Shown here: positions 55,890 through 64,000 of the stretch, one piece after another
Layout of the letters: each line of letters opens with the position of its first letter
Position numbering within the stretch: position 1 is the stretch's first letter
NCBI GenBank assembly: GCA_964577365.1
Contig: CAZNYP010000004.1
Location: 3,078 to 67,077 of the forward strand
Direction of reading: 5' to 3'
DNA: 64,000 nucleotides
From: JAGOVB01 sp964577365
GTDB taxonomy: Bacteria; Patescibacteriota; Minisyncoccia; Phycocordibacterales; PALSA-1337
Program-made: the position numbers and the translations under genes
Notes under the pieces: model-generated
What the model was told of the DNA's origin: nothing
Database searches by the model: none
The model's input: the letters and a program-made list of their open reading frames with translations, nothing else

Positions 55890-57528
55890 ATTTCTTCCCT
55901 GCTGCTTTTATGAATTCTGTAAACAATGGGTGCGGTCGTAGTGGTCGCGCGAGGAATTCTGGATGAAACTGGGTCCCGAGGAAAAATGGGTGCACGGATC
56001 GTGGGAGTTCGGCGATCTCCATCAGCTTTCCACTCGGTGATCTACCTGAGAAAACGAGTCCGGCTGCCTCTATTTTTTCCATGTACTCAGGATTGACCTC
56101 GTATCGATGGCGGTGACGTTCGGTGATAGTATCTGTTTTGTATGCATCACGAGCAATGCTCCCCTTTTTTAGAACGGCATCATACTGGCCGAGACGCATA
56201 CTCGCTCCGTACTGTCCCTCGGCGAGTTTTTTCTTTTGATCGGGCATGATGTCGATCACGACATCCTTTGCATTTGGATCGATCTCTGCAGTATTTGCAT
56301 CCTTGAGACCGAGGATAGTGCGTGCATACTCGATCGTCATGAGCTGCATACCATAGCAGAGTCCAAAGTATGGGATCTTTTTTTCACGTGCATAGCGGAT
56401 CACATTGAGCTTGCCCTCTATACCCGTTTCACCAAATCCGCCCGGCACGAGGATCCCATCATACTGGTCGAGTGCCTTGTAGTCTGGGTTTTTTATTTCA
56501 AAATCAACTGCGTTGACCACATGGATCACTGGTTTCAGCCCTTGTGCATATGCCGAGTATTTTATCGCTTCGAGAACTGATACATATGAGTCGGTCAGGA
56601 TAAAGTCTCCGGTTGCAAAGTATTTACCAACAATGGCGATGTGCACCTCCTTTTTTGCAGACTTTACACTATCAGCAAACTTTTTCCAGGCACCGAGGCC
56701 TGTGCCCTGACGCTTTTTGAGCTTGAGCCGCTTTATCAAAATATCTCCGAGCTGATCTTTTTCAAAATTCACCGGTACATCATAGACCGAGTCGATGTCA
56801 GGTGCGGAGATCACATGATCGACGGGAATATTGCACGAGATAGCGATCTTTTCCTTTCTTTTTTTATCGAGCGGCACATCGGCGCGAGCGATGATGATAT
56901 CGGTAGCGACGCCGTATGAGGCGAGCTGGTGAATCGCATTTTGTGTCGGTCGAGTTTTCATCTCTCCTATTTTATTTGGAATTGGGAGATATGACACCAT
57001 CACAAACACCACATCATCTGGGTGTTTTATCTTGAGCACACGCGCTGCTTCGATAAACATGATATTTTGATAGTCACCCACCGTACCACCGATCTCGATG
57101 ACTGAGATCTCTGACTTGTTGAGCGCTGCTGCGTGCTCATAACGTCGCACAATCTCGTCACGGATGTCCGGAATGGCCTCGACACATTTTCCACGGTAGC
57201 CGAGGGCGCGCTCTTTGTCGATCACATGTTTGTATACCATTCCTGACGTCATATAGTCCTCGTGAAGGAGATCCCGGTTTAGAAATCGCTCATAGTTTCC
57301 CATATCCTGGTCAGTCTCTAGTCCAGAATTCAAAACAAAAACCTCACCGTGCTCGGTGGGGTTCATGGTGCCTGCGTCGACGTTTAGATATGGATCGACT
57401 TTTGCGAGATTTACAGAGTAGCCTTTTGCATGGAGGAGTGTGCCCATGGACGACGTTGCGATACCTTTTCCTACTCCTGACATCACTCCACCAACTACGA
57501 AAATGTATTTATGTCGTTTTGCGGCCAT
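55888..57528 (-). CDS. pyrG: CTP synthase
   Basis: 546 residues, converts UTP to CTP with glutamine. Synthetase domain: KYIFVVGGVMSGVGKGIATS (P-loop), VDPYLNVDAGTMNPTEHGEV, LNRDLLHEDYMTSGMVYKHV; glutaminase domain: GILVPGGFGETGIEGKLNVI, PYFGLCYGMQLMTIEYARTI with nucleophile Cys, and HRHRYEVNPEYMEKIEAAGL with FFLGTQFHPEFLARP. Full length. Downstream of ftsX by about 50 nt; a short leader of about 18 nt after TATACA is possible. Confidence 0.98.
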   Translation of the reverse strand: MAAKRHKYIFVVGGVMSGVGKGIATSSMGTLLHAKGYSVNLAKVDPYLNVDAGTMNPTEHGEVFVLNSGLETDQDMGNYERFLNRDLLHEDYMTSGMVYKHVIDKERALGYRGKCVEAIPDIRDEIVRRYEHAAALNKSEISVIEIGGTVGDYQNIMFIEAARVLKIKHPDDVVFVMVSYLPIPNKIGEMKTRPTQNAIHQLASYGVATDIIIARADVPLDKKRKEKIAISCNIPVDHVISAPDIDSVYDVPVNFEKDQLGDILIKRLKLKKRQGTGLGAWKKFADSVKSAKKEVHIAIVGKYFATGDFILTDSYVSVLEAIKYSAYAQGLKPVIHVVNAVDFEIKNPDYKALDQYDGILVPGGFGETGIEGKLNVIRYAREKKIPYFGLCYGMQLMTIEYARTILGLKDANTAEIDPNAKDVVIDIMPDQKKKLAEGQYGASMRLGQYDAVLKKGSIARDAYKTDTITERHRHRYEVNPEYMEKIEAAGLVFSGRSPSGKLMEIAELPRSVHPFFLGTQFHPEFLARPLRPHPLFTEFIKAAGKK

Positions 57529-57580
57529 GTTTGAAATTTAGTGTATAGCCTTATTGTAACAAAGTGGGAGACTGCGTCCA

Positions 57581-58510
57581 CTAGACATTTAGATATCTTC
57601 GTACTGCCATATAGCTCGAGATAGCACCGAGGAATACTCCTGAGCTCAGGATGATGGCGAAAATCTGGCTAAAGTTCGTCACATAGTAGGCAAAGAGGAT
57701 GTGACGTACGACTGATATATCTCCTGGGTATGCGTCGAGAAAGCGGATGTAGAGGGCGTCCATGTAGTACGCAAATAGACCGAGGATCACGAGTGCGATG
57801 ATCGCTGAAAATATACCGTACATCACACCTGACACGACAAATGGTCCGCGTACATACATGTTACTTGCACCGACGAGCTTCATCACCGCGATCTCATCAC
57901 GAGATGAAAAGATGATGACGCGGATAGTATTAAAGGTAATCGCAACAGCAATGAGTACGAGAATAACGATGAGCACCGAGACAGTTTTCTCGATGAGCGG
58001 AATGATGCGTGAGAGGCGGTCGATCACCACTTTGTTTTCAGCATAGTTTACATTGCCCACGATCTCTTTGTTAGCGAGGAATTTTGCAACAGACTCATAT
58101 TGTGAAGGGTCTTTTGCCTTTACGGTAATGACTGCAGGAAGCGGATTCTCCCCGATCTCATCGAGTCCTTGGATGATGCGGGTATTGTCCTTGTGTTTCT
58201 CTCTGAACCACTTGAGAGACCCCTCGCGAGAGATATACTCGGTACTAGCGACTTCTGGGAGCTTTTGTAGATCTTTTTGGAGTTCGAGAATACCCACTTC
58301 ATCTGCATCGAGTGAGAGATAGACATTTATATCTACCTTGTCTCGGATAGTGTCGAGGAATGTTTTGCTGAGCGTAGAAAAGAAAATGAGTCCTCCAAAA
58401 ACGAGTAGTGAAAGTGAGAGGACGAGGATCGACGAAAGGGAGAGAAAACCATTTCTCCAAAAGTTTACAAATCCAGAACGAATGACGCGACGAGCTTTAG
58501 TAAAAATCAT
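57581..58510 (-). CDS. ftsX: cell division protein FtsX
   Basis: 309 residues. Cytoplasmic N-terminus, membrane helix 1 (LSSILVLSLSLLVFGGLIFF), an extracytoplasmic domain about 50-165 and three further helices with the FtsX signature (VAITFNTIRVIIFSSRDEIA, VMKLVGASNMYVRGPFVVSG). Forms an ABC-type complex with FtsE that activates peptidoglycan hydrolases at the septum. Starts 22 nt after the ftsE stop. Confidence 0.95.
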   Translation of the reverse strand: MIFTKARRVIRSGFVNFWRNGFLSLSSILVLSLSLLVFGGLIFFSTLSKTFLDTIRDKVDINVYLSLDADEVGILELQKDLQKLPEVASTEYISREGSLKWFREKHKDNTRIIQGLDEIGENPLPAVITVKAKDPSQYESVAKFLANKEIVGNVNYAENKVVIDRLSRIIPLIEKTVSVLIVILVLIAVAITFNTIRVIIFSSRDEIAVMKLVGASNMYVRGPFVVSGVMYGIFSAIIALVILGLFAYYMDALYIRFLDAYPGDISVVRHILFAYYVTNFSQIFAIILSSGVFLGAISSYMAVRRYLNV

Positions 58511-58532
58511 GCAATATATTTATATGAGTATA

Positions 58533-59213
58533 TTATAACGCGTACTTGCCCTTTTTGTCGTCCCGCATCACCTTTCCTTTTTCCATAGTGATGACACGGC
58601 CTTTTACTTCGTCTACTACCCCACGATTATGTGTGGTGAGGAGGACCGTGGTACCGAGATCATTGATTTTCTTTAGGATCTTGATGATTTCAAAGGTATT
58701 GATCGGATCGAGATTTCCCGTCGGCTCGTCCGCAATCACAATGTCTGGCTGGTTGACGATCGCGCGGGCAATAGCGATGCGCTGTTTTTCTCCGCCCGAG
58801 AGCTCGTGTGGAAAGGCATAGATCTTGTGCTGGAGGTCGACGAGCTCGAGGACGTAGGGTACATCAGAAGCGATCTCTGCATCAGTGCGTCCCGCAGCCT
58901 CCATAGCAAAGGCGATGTTTTCGTATGCGGTCTTGTTGGGAATCAGACGAAAATCCTGAAATACCGTACCGATACGTCGGCGTAGCTTGCTCACTGCACT
59001 CCGACCCAGACGGTGAATGTTTGCAGACTCAAAAAATACACTTCCTTTTGATGGTCGATCCTCTGCGATGAGCATTTTCAAAAGAGTAGTTTTCCCGGCT
59101 CCAGAATGACCGACAATGGTGACGAATTCTTTAGGTTCTACAGTAAAGCTGACTGAATCGAGGGCAAGCGTGTCGTCTGGGTATACTTTCGATACTTTAT
59201 CAAAATAAATCAT
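58533..59213 (-). CDS. ftsE: cell division ATP-binding protein FtsE
   Basis: 226 residues. Walker A VGHSGAGKTTLLKMLI, Q-loop GTVFQDFRLI, signature LSGGEKQRIAIARAIV, Walker B IVIADEPTGNLD and the switch His in LLTTHNRGVV. Companion of FtsX. TATAAT lies 8 nt before the ATG at 59213, just inside the prfB 3' end, so ftsEX can be transcribed separately. Confidence 0.96.
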   Translation of the reverse strand: MIYFDKVSKVYPDDTLALDSVSFTVEPKEFVTIVGHSGAGKTTLLKMLIAEDRPSKGSVFFESANIHRLGRSAVSKLRRRIGTVFQDFRLIPNKTAYENIAFAMEAAGRTDAEIASDVPYVLELVDLQHKIYAFPHELSGGEKQRIAIARAIVNQPDIVIADEPTGNLDPINTFEIIKILKKINDLGTTVLLTTHNRGVVDEVKGRVITMEKGKVMRDDKKGKYAL

Positions 59214-59222
59214 TGGTACTAA

Positions 59223-60101
59223 TTATAGCACTTTCTCCGCTTCGAGAAAAATCTCTATCTCTCCATCGATGACCTTGTCTACCTGTGACGTCTCTACATC
59301 GGTACGATGATCCTTTACCATCTTGTATGGATGGAGGACATATGAACGGATCTGATTTCCCCACTCGATATCGGTCGTTTTTGATACATACATTCCTTTT
59401 TCACGAGCGATCTGCTCTTCTTCCTGACGTTTATAGAGTTTCGCCTTGATGATATCGAGAGCTCGCTCTTTGTTCTGCGCCTGAGACCGCTCAGTCGTGA
59501 CGTGGACAGATATGCCGGTCGGCACATGGACGATGCGCACTGCGGTCTCGCGTTTGTTCACATTTTGACCTCCTGGACCACCTGCCTTTGCAATACTGAT
59601 CTCGAGATCTTTTTCGGGGATCTCTATCTCGGTATTTTTTTCAAATTTTGGAATGACTTCTACCATAGAAAAAGAAGTGTGACGCTGTTGTTTAGAACTA
59701 AAAGGAGAAATACGAACGAGGCGATGTACACCGGATTCGTGCTTTAGAGTTCCGTAGACATTTTTTCCAGAGATTTCGACGGTGATGTTGCGATATCCAC
59801 CATGGTCATTTTCATTGCTGTGGATAACACTCATACCGAACCCTCTATTGTCACAGTACTTTTTGTACATGCGTAAAAGTATGGCAGAAAAATCCTCGGC
59901 ATCATCACCTCCTGCTCCAGAGAAAATAGTCATGATGGCGTCACCAGCATCGTATTTGCTGCCACCTTCGGCCTGGATTTTGAGCTCACCGAGTTCACGG
60001 ATCATGGCCTGGGCCTTGTCTACATCACTCCAAAAGTCCGCTTGTCCCATCGCGGTTTCGATCTCCTGTATTCGCTGTTTGATCTGTTCCTTCGTGAGCA
60101 T
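59223..60101 (-). CDS. prfB: peptide chain release factor 2
   Basis: 292 residues, about 70 fewer than E. coli RF2. The tripeptide SPF of RF2 is in RISPFSSKQQRHTSFSM (reads UAA and UGA), and the GGQ loop is in KAGGPGGQNVNKRETAVR. Domain 1 is shortened: after IQEIETAMGQADFWSDVDKA only a stub leads to the core YDAGDAIMTIFSGAGGDDAED. The start lies beyond the position of the usual programmed frameshift, so autoregulation by frameshifting is absent. Its first 77 nt overlap the end of the cohesin gene upstream. Confidence 0.94.
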   Translation of the reverse strand: MLTKEQIKQRIQEIETAMGQADFWSDVDKAQAMIRELGELKIQAEGGSKYDAGDAIMTIFSGAGGDDAEDFSAILLRMYKKYCDNRGFGMSVIHSNENDHGGYRNITVEISGKNVYGTLKHESGVHRLVRISPFSSKQQRHTSFSMVEVIPKFEKNTEIEIPEKDLEISIAKAGGPGGQNVNKRETAVRIVHVPTGISVHVTTERSQAQNKERALDIIKAKLYKRQEEEQIAREKGMYVSKTTDIEWGNQIRSYVLHPYKMVKDHRTDVETSQVDKVIDGEIEIFLEAEKVL

Positions 60102-61350
60102 GTGTTTGTTCTTCTTGTCTTATAAATTGTTTAAATCTGCGCAGATTTCGGATAATATGATGCCCTACCATGTAATGAGTGACTAGGATAACCACTCCCA
60201 TGAGGATAATAGCTATCAGTATATACACTAAATAATCTTTTACAAACTGGGTGATGACAAAAGGTGCTTTTACATGTATTGATTCATCTCTCGTATTGCC
60301 CGCTTTATCCACCGCACGCACGATCACTTCGAGACTGCCATCCTTTGTGAGAGGTACCTGGAACGGACTCTCGGCTTGTACAAATACTGGCGAAGTGGTG
60401 ATCGGCTGCATTTTGTCGACGATACCCACCTCATACCGATCTATACCTGACAGATTGTCAGTTGTAAAAAATGAAACTAGCGTACGCTCTACGAGTACGG
60501 TCGCCGCGACAAGATAATTTACTTGGGGTTTAAATGATGCGGGTGGTACGGTGTCGATCCGGACGAGGAAATGTCCGGTAGTACCCCATACCCCTTTCTT
60601 GCTTGCTTTAATATGGAAATACCAGAGTCCGTCTTTTAAGGCATCAAAAGACGTACTCGTCACTGTCCCCTCAGACACGTTGTCTGGTATGGTCGATGGA
60701 TTATTGTCGACAATATAACTGAATCCATCAACGCCTGCATCCTTGTCCCATGAAAGGACTGGCGAATTATTTTTATACCACACACCCTGGTCAGGATGAG
60801 TCTCGGAATATATACGCACACCCTCAGGAGCTTTTGGGATGACGGTATACTCGGCACGACCCAGGTCTACCGTCGCCTCAGTTCCTAAACCATCGTTAAA
60901 AAGTACTTTTGTATTTGTATGTATACTGATTGTTCCCACTCCTGTTTTCAAAGCCTTAAAGGTCATCGTACCGACCAGTCCTGATCCAGTGATGATACCA
61001 CCAGGGATCACACCGACATAGCTCGCGGTACCTTTTGTGTTGTCATATTTTGGCGGTTCTACCCACACACCGATGATCGACACACCACTCGATGGCCGAA
61101 CGATAGAAAACTTGTCTTTATCAAACTGTACACGCACTTCGACACCATTCACCGACACTCCACGGGTGTCGATAATGATTGGTACATCAAACGTACTTCC
61201 CTCGACAAACGAACCGGTACGTGGAGACAAAGAAACTCCTACACGTCTCACGAGCGTCTGTGCATTGACGCTCGCCTGTGCGTGTACGGTCTCGACACAC
61301 GTCATACCGCATATGAGTACCAAAAACCCTGTGATGATTATATTTCTCAT
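60025..61350 (-). CDS. cohesin-domain surface protein with Ig-like domains and C-terminal anchor
   Basis: 441 residues. Signal peptide (residues 1-25, MRNIIITGFLVLICGMTCVE), a cohesin-like domain about 38-175 (VSLSPRTGSFVEGSTFDVPI with a closing LFNDGLGTEATVDLGRAEYT), two further beta domains (about 175-270 and 275-365; DTVPPASFKPQVNYLVAATV and DRYEVGIVDKMQPITTSP), then a membrane span (YLVYILIAIILMGVVILVTH) and a charged cytoplasmic tail. The tail is read from DNA that also encodes the first 26 residues of prfB. Displays a cohesin on the cell surface. Confidence 0.83.
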   Translation of the reverse strand: MRNIIITGFLVLICGMTCVETVHAQASVNAQTLVRRVGVSLSPRTGSFVEGSTFDVPIIIDTRGVSVNGVEVRVQFDKDKFSIVRPSSGVSIIGVWVEPPKYDNTKGTASYVGVIPGGIITGSGLVGTMTFKALKTGVGTISIHTNTKVLFNDGLGTEATVDLGRAEYTVIPKAPEGVRIYSETHPDQGVWYKNNSPVLSWDKDAGVDGFSYIVDNNPSTIPDNVSEGTVTSTSFDALKDGLWYFHIKASKKGVWGTTGHFLVRIDTVPPASFKPQVNYLVAATVLVERTLVSFFTTDNLSGIDRYEVGIVDKMQPITTSPVFVQAESPFQVPLTKDGSLEVIVRAVDKAGNTRDESIHVKAPFVITQFVKDYLVYILIAIILMGVVILVTHYMVGHHIIRNLRRFKQFIRQEEQTHAHEGTDQTANTGDRNRDGTSGLLE

Positions 61351-62456
61351 AATGAACCGATATCTTTTACCTCTCGCTCTATGACCTTTTCCGCATCCTT
61401 TATGTCTTCTTTTAGATCTTTCATCGACCCACGTTTTACATCATCCTCAAGGACCTTGAATGTTTTTTTAACTGTTTCTCTCACTCCTTGTTTTCCTTTT
61501 TGCAGCGTGATCGTCTTTTTTATGAGCATCACCGCGAGGATAAAAAACACGACCAATGTACCGACAATAGGCCACATACCGATATCCGATACGATACTAC
61601 CGATAGTGACTTCTAATTCATTTGATTTTGTAGAATTGTCGAGGCTCGGCGTGATCACTACCGCACTCACCTTGTAGACCCCATACTTGAGACTCTTTGG
61701 TACTACTGTATAGAATTCTCCTTTTTCATCTGTGGTGGTGGTGATAAATACCTTGTACCCATCTACATCTACAAATGTGATGAGCGCTTGTGCACGTGGG
61801 TATTGGGTGATACCCGCTATTGCTTGTTCACCAAATTTTCTGACTCGCATGATCTCAGGCGCATTTAGTGCAGGTGCTTTTTGAGTAGGCTCGGGAGTAG
61901 ATGCAGGAATGTCTACCTCCTTTTTTATAGGCTCTGTTTTTACGGGTTCTGGCTTCTTTTCTGGGACGACCTCTGGTATTTCTGCTTTTTGTACTGTATA
62001 CGTACCATTTTGAAGTGCTCCAGTAACATTTGTACCCTGTCCATCATTTGCTAAAATCTGTGCTGAATTTATAGATATTGATCCATTACCCTCGGCGACC
62101 GCACGAAGCCTCAAGGATACAACATCTCCCATACCTCCTGAGAAGCCTCCGAGCGAAACACCCTCGAACGAAACCGCTCCATTTTTATTAGAAAAACTAG
62201 GCTCGGTTACCCAAAAGTTTAAGACCGAACTATCTTTTGTTACTGATTCAATTGAAAATAAATTTGTCGGTACGGTGAGGCTCGCAGATACTGCATTTAT
62301 AGGCGTCGTGCTATTTACACGAACTTTTACGGTGACCCTATCTCCGACAGAATAGGTCCCAGACGACGGACTCACTATGAGCGATGCTGCATGAGTAAAG
62401 AGTGGTAAACATAATACACATACAAAGACTAGCGCTTTGAGAAAGTTCTTTTCCAT
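61347..62456 (-). CDS. cohesin-domain membrane protein
   Basis: 369 residues. Signal peptide (FLKALVFVCVLCLPLFTHAA), cohesin domain about 25-155 (LIVSPSSGTYSVGDRVTVKV, AVSASLTVPTNLFSIESVTK, ISINSAQILANDGQGTNVTG), Pro/Lys-rich linker (VVPEKKPEPVKTEPIKKE), a carboxypeptidase-regulatory/Ig-like domain about 205-285 (AQALITFVDVDGYKVFITTT), a span (MWPIVGTLVVFFILAVMLIK) and a long charged coiled-coil-like tail. Overlaps the next gene by 4 nt and the previous by 28 nt. Confidence 0.85.
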   Translation of the reverse strand: MEKNFLKALVFVCVLCLPLFTHAASLIVSPSSGTYSVGDRVTVKVRVNSTTPINAVSASLTVPTNLFSIESVTKDSSVLNFWVTEPSFSNKNGAVSFEGVSLGGFSGGMGDVVSLRLRAVAEGNGSISINSAQILANDGQGTNVTGALQNGTYTVQKAEIPEVVPEKKPEPVKTEPIKKEVDIPASTPEPTQKAPALNAPEIMRVRKFGEQAIAGITQYPRAQALITFVDVDGYKVFITTTTDEKGEFYTVVPKSLKYGVYKVSAVVITPSLDNSTKSNELEVTIGSIVSDIGMWPIVGTLVVFFILAVMLIKKTITLQKGKQGVRETVKKTFKVLEDDVKRGSMKDLKEDIKDAEKVIEREVKDIGSL

Positions 62457-63205
62457 AGGTATGCCCCTAATAATACCACAATCACTATGATCGCTATGTG
62501 CATTAATGATGGATTTTCAGCGGACACAGTCTCCACGCGCTCATTTCCTCGCATGTCGATCGCTTTTACATATATTGTGCTATCTAGTCTTTGGTTTTTT
62601 AATTTATACGGACTCTGTGCTGTGGTATATGAGCCAAACAAACCCTCTTTTACTTTGTATTCCTTTATACCTGTTCCCTTGTCTTGGGTGTAAAAAGCGA
62701 CAAAATGTTGTCCGTCAAACATGCTCGGATCTTTGCCCACGAGTGGCACGAATGATTCTGGTTTTTCGTTATCAACTGGTGGTAATTGCTGCTCGTCGCT
62801 CTTTGATTCTATCCGTATGACCTGTGGGACAACGCTGTTCTCGAGTACCGTACCAACACCATCATTTTGCAAGACCCTCACTCCACGCGCAGTGATAGTC
62901 CCTGACCCCTCCGAAGCAGGACGCATCGTGAGTGAAAGAATTTTTACTTGCTGCGAATTTATGCCGCCTGTGACAATACCTGAAAATGAGACCTGATTCC
63001 CCGCCACCTCAGGTGAGGTAACCCAAAATGTTACATTTGAATCCGCGCTTTTGATGTCGGTGATTGTAAATAGTGGATCGATAGATAGTGTACCTTCGAC
63101 TGCATTTATACTCTGCCCAGCAGTGTCGAGAAAGGCTCGTACGACGATATCTTTGCCTTCAGCGTATGACCCCACCGTATGTTCAAAAAATAGTTTTGTT
63201 TTCAT
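62429..63205 (-). CDS. cohesin-like domain protein without signal peptide
   Basis: 258 residues. The cohesin-like fold begins immediately: KLFFEHTVGSYAEGKDIVVR, then AVEGTLSIDPLFTITDIKSA and a closing GVRVLQNDGVGTVLENSVVP; a second beta domain follows (DPSMFDGQHFVAFYTQDKGT, IYVKAIDMRGNERVETVS) and a C-terminal span (IAIIVIVVLLGAYLWKR). No signal peptide or N-terminal helix is present although the domains should be extracellular. The ATG overlaps the dockerin gene stop (TAATG at 63205); a TTG four codons upstream is possible. Fusion with the dockerin protein through a frameshift is an alternative. Confidence 0.75.
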   Translation of the reverse strand: MKTKLFFEHTVGSYAEGKDIVVRAFLDTAGQSINAVEGTLSIDPLFTITDIKSADSNVTFWVTSPEVAGNQVSFSGIVTGGINSQQVKILSLTMRPASEGSGTITARGVRVLQNDGVGTVLENSVVPQVIRIESKSDEQQLPPVDNEKPESFVPLVGKDPSMFDGQHFVAFYTQDKGTGIKEYKVKEGLFGSYTTAQSPYKLKNQRLDSTIYVKAIDMRGNERVETVSAENPSLMHIAIIVIVVLLGAYLWKRTFSKR

Positions 63206-64000
63206 TATCCAGTCCAATTAAAGGCCATGATACTAAAATCAACAAGATCCATCTTTTGATCACCATTCAATGTATCACCCTCTGTCTGTACAATAGCTCC
63301 ACTCAGAGATCGTCTGTACCAAAATGCACCGATTGAAAAGTCAATGAGATTTACCTTCCCATCTTTGTTGAGATCTCCCTTTAATGTACGCTGAATCGAA
63401 GCCCCCGCAAATACGTTTTTCGTACCGACGACGAATCCCGCTATATTTGAGAACGAGCTGATCTCATTGCCTAGAATCGATTTTGATTTTGCTGTGTGAC
63501 CGCCGAGTTCTAGTACAGAGCTATCAAAGTTGAGTAGGTACGCTCCTTTGTCATCAGCTTTTTGTCTGATGAAAAATTCTGGCTCGGAATTTATATTGAT
63601 GGTTATATCAGACTGTGGGACACTTTGTCCAAAGACGACGATTGTATCACCTTTTTTTACTTCTGTTTTATCGAGTGAAAGTGTCGGGGCGATGAAAATA
63701 CCACTCACACTGGTGATCACACCTGAGGTGATAAAAATTGGGAAAGAAAATTGATTCGACCTCACACCCTGCTTGTCCTCACCGTACAGTGCAAACGTAT
63801 AGTTTCCAGCCGATAGATCGGTGAGACGAGCGGTAAAGTTGCTGTCAGGCCCTGCGATCGTGGTGAGAACCAGCTGTCCGTCTTTCAAAATATTTACTCT
63901 ACTCAATGGATATGCTCTTCCAGCAAACAGGATCCCTGTATTATTTTGTGACCCCGAGGTGCTTCCCCCGCCAACTCCCCCACCCCCCCCCTCCCCACCC
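63205..64000 (-). CDS. dockerin protein with Gly-rich linker (5' end beyond window)
   Basis: The frame is open to the window edge, so only the C-terminal 264 residues are seen. Poly-Gly linker (GGEGGGGGVGGGSTSGS), then TGILFAGRAYPLSRVNILKD and two Ig-like beta domains (LSAGNYTFALYGEDKQGVRS; LSLDKTEVKKGDTIVVFGQS). It ends in two type I dockerin calcium motifs: GDLNKDGKVNLIDFSIGAFW and GDQKMDLVDFSIMAFNWTG. The stop overlaps the start of the first cohesin gene. Dockerins bind cohesins, so this secreted protein may bind its own neighbours. The upstream part, including any signal peptide, is not in the window. Confidence 0.88.
   Translation of the reverse strand, partial: GGEGGGGGVGGGSTSGSQNNTGILFAGRAYPLSRVNILKDGQLVLTTIAGPDSNFTARLTDLSAGNYTFALYGEDKQGVRSNQFSFPIFITSGVITSVSGIFIAPTLSLDKTEVKKGDTIVVFGQSVPQSDITININSEPEFFIRQKADDKGAYLLNFDSSVLELGGHTAKSKSILGNEISSFSNIAGFVVGTKNVFAGASIQRTLKGDLNKDGKVNLIDFSIGAFWYRRSLSGAIVQTEGDTLNGDQKMDLVDFSIMAFNWTG

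Noticed and set aside
59223..60101. Programmed frameshift in prfB
   Set aside because: The gene begins downstream of the usual CUU-UGA site and is an uninterrupted frame.
1..64000. CRISPR array, transposase, integrase or prophage
   Set aside because: No spaced direct repeats, IS ends or phage/transposase proteins seen; the Cas4-like nuclease is unaccompanied.

Overview
The window looks like a chromosomal contig of a Parcubacteria-type bacterium (Patescibacteria, Candidate Phyla Radiation). This is inferred from gene content and style, not from a marker-gene tree. Pointers are compact housekeeping genes with trimmed proteins (a short DnaX without its zinc module, a release factor 2 with a shortened domain 1, a GroEL without a GGM tail), many small membrane proteins of unknown function, little biosynthesis, and a terminal surface-protein cluster with dockerin, cohesin and glycine-rich linker segments. 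Release factor 2 is present and UGA behaves as a stop, so the standard bacterial code applies. The 3' end of the first gene is cut by the left edge, the last gene is cut by the right edge inside a G-rich linker, and ten Ns mark a scaffold gap at 34377-34386.

Layout. 1-2.5 kb: a VUT-family (queuosine precursor) transporter, a nucleotidyltransferase remnant, small membrane proteins, tRNA-Gln and dnaX. 2.5-8 kb: an operon serS - small membrane protein - D,D-carboxypeptidase - dus, then dprA divergent from serS (their start codons overlap), alkD and a 26-residue basic peptide. 8-13 kb: SOS-controlled lexA operon, Pif1-type helicase, topA. 13-21 kb: small orphan genes, tRNA-Phe, tRNA-Arg, glutaredoxin, a FtsB/DivIC-like protein, lepA-murJ, an O-antigen-ligase-like TPR protein and RNase P RNA. 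21-25 kb: class I ribonucleotide reductase (nrdB, nrdA). 25-32 kb: envelope proteins (DUF192, DUF1761, DUF1189, TPM, LemA, peptidoglycan-binding) and groEL-groES. 32-43 kb: secG, a peptide-binding ABC protein (with the gap), rnj, an MFS transporter, a methyltransferase, eno, gpmI, a DedA-PAP2 fusion. 43-50 kb: a response regulator, an operon nrnA - cyclophilin - SGNH hydrolase - PD-(D/E)XK nuclease, a PEP-CTERM protein, an FAD-linked oxidase. 50-56 kb: more orphans, a DUF4105 protein, LysE and AlaE-like exporters, a PrcB-like protein, a second tRNA-Gln. 56-64 kb: pyrG, ftsX-ftsE, prfB and a four-gene dockerin/cohesin surface cluster.

Two gene populations stand out. Housekeeping and membrane genes mostly have a TATAAT/TATACT-like -10 box exactly 6 nt (range 6-9) before the start codon and no Shine-Dalgarno sequence, as expected for leaderless mRNAs. 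About ten scattered orphan genes instead are visibly richer in G+C, several have 5' leaders with purine-rich ribosome binding sites, and nearly all end in a private, strong GC hairpin. The SOS circuit is clear: a perfect LexA box fills the spacer of the leaderless lexA promoter.

The most interesting items are the leaderless architecture, the orphan cassettes, a tyrosine-less class Ic-type ribonucleotide reductase, the dockerin/cohesin cluster, and a PEP-CTERM protein in a CPR-like genome.
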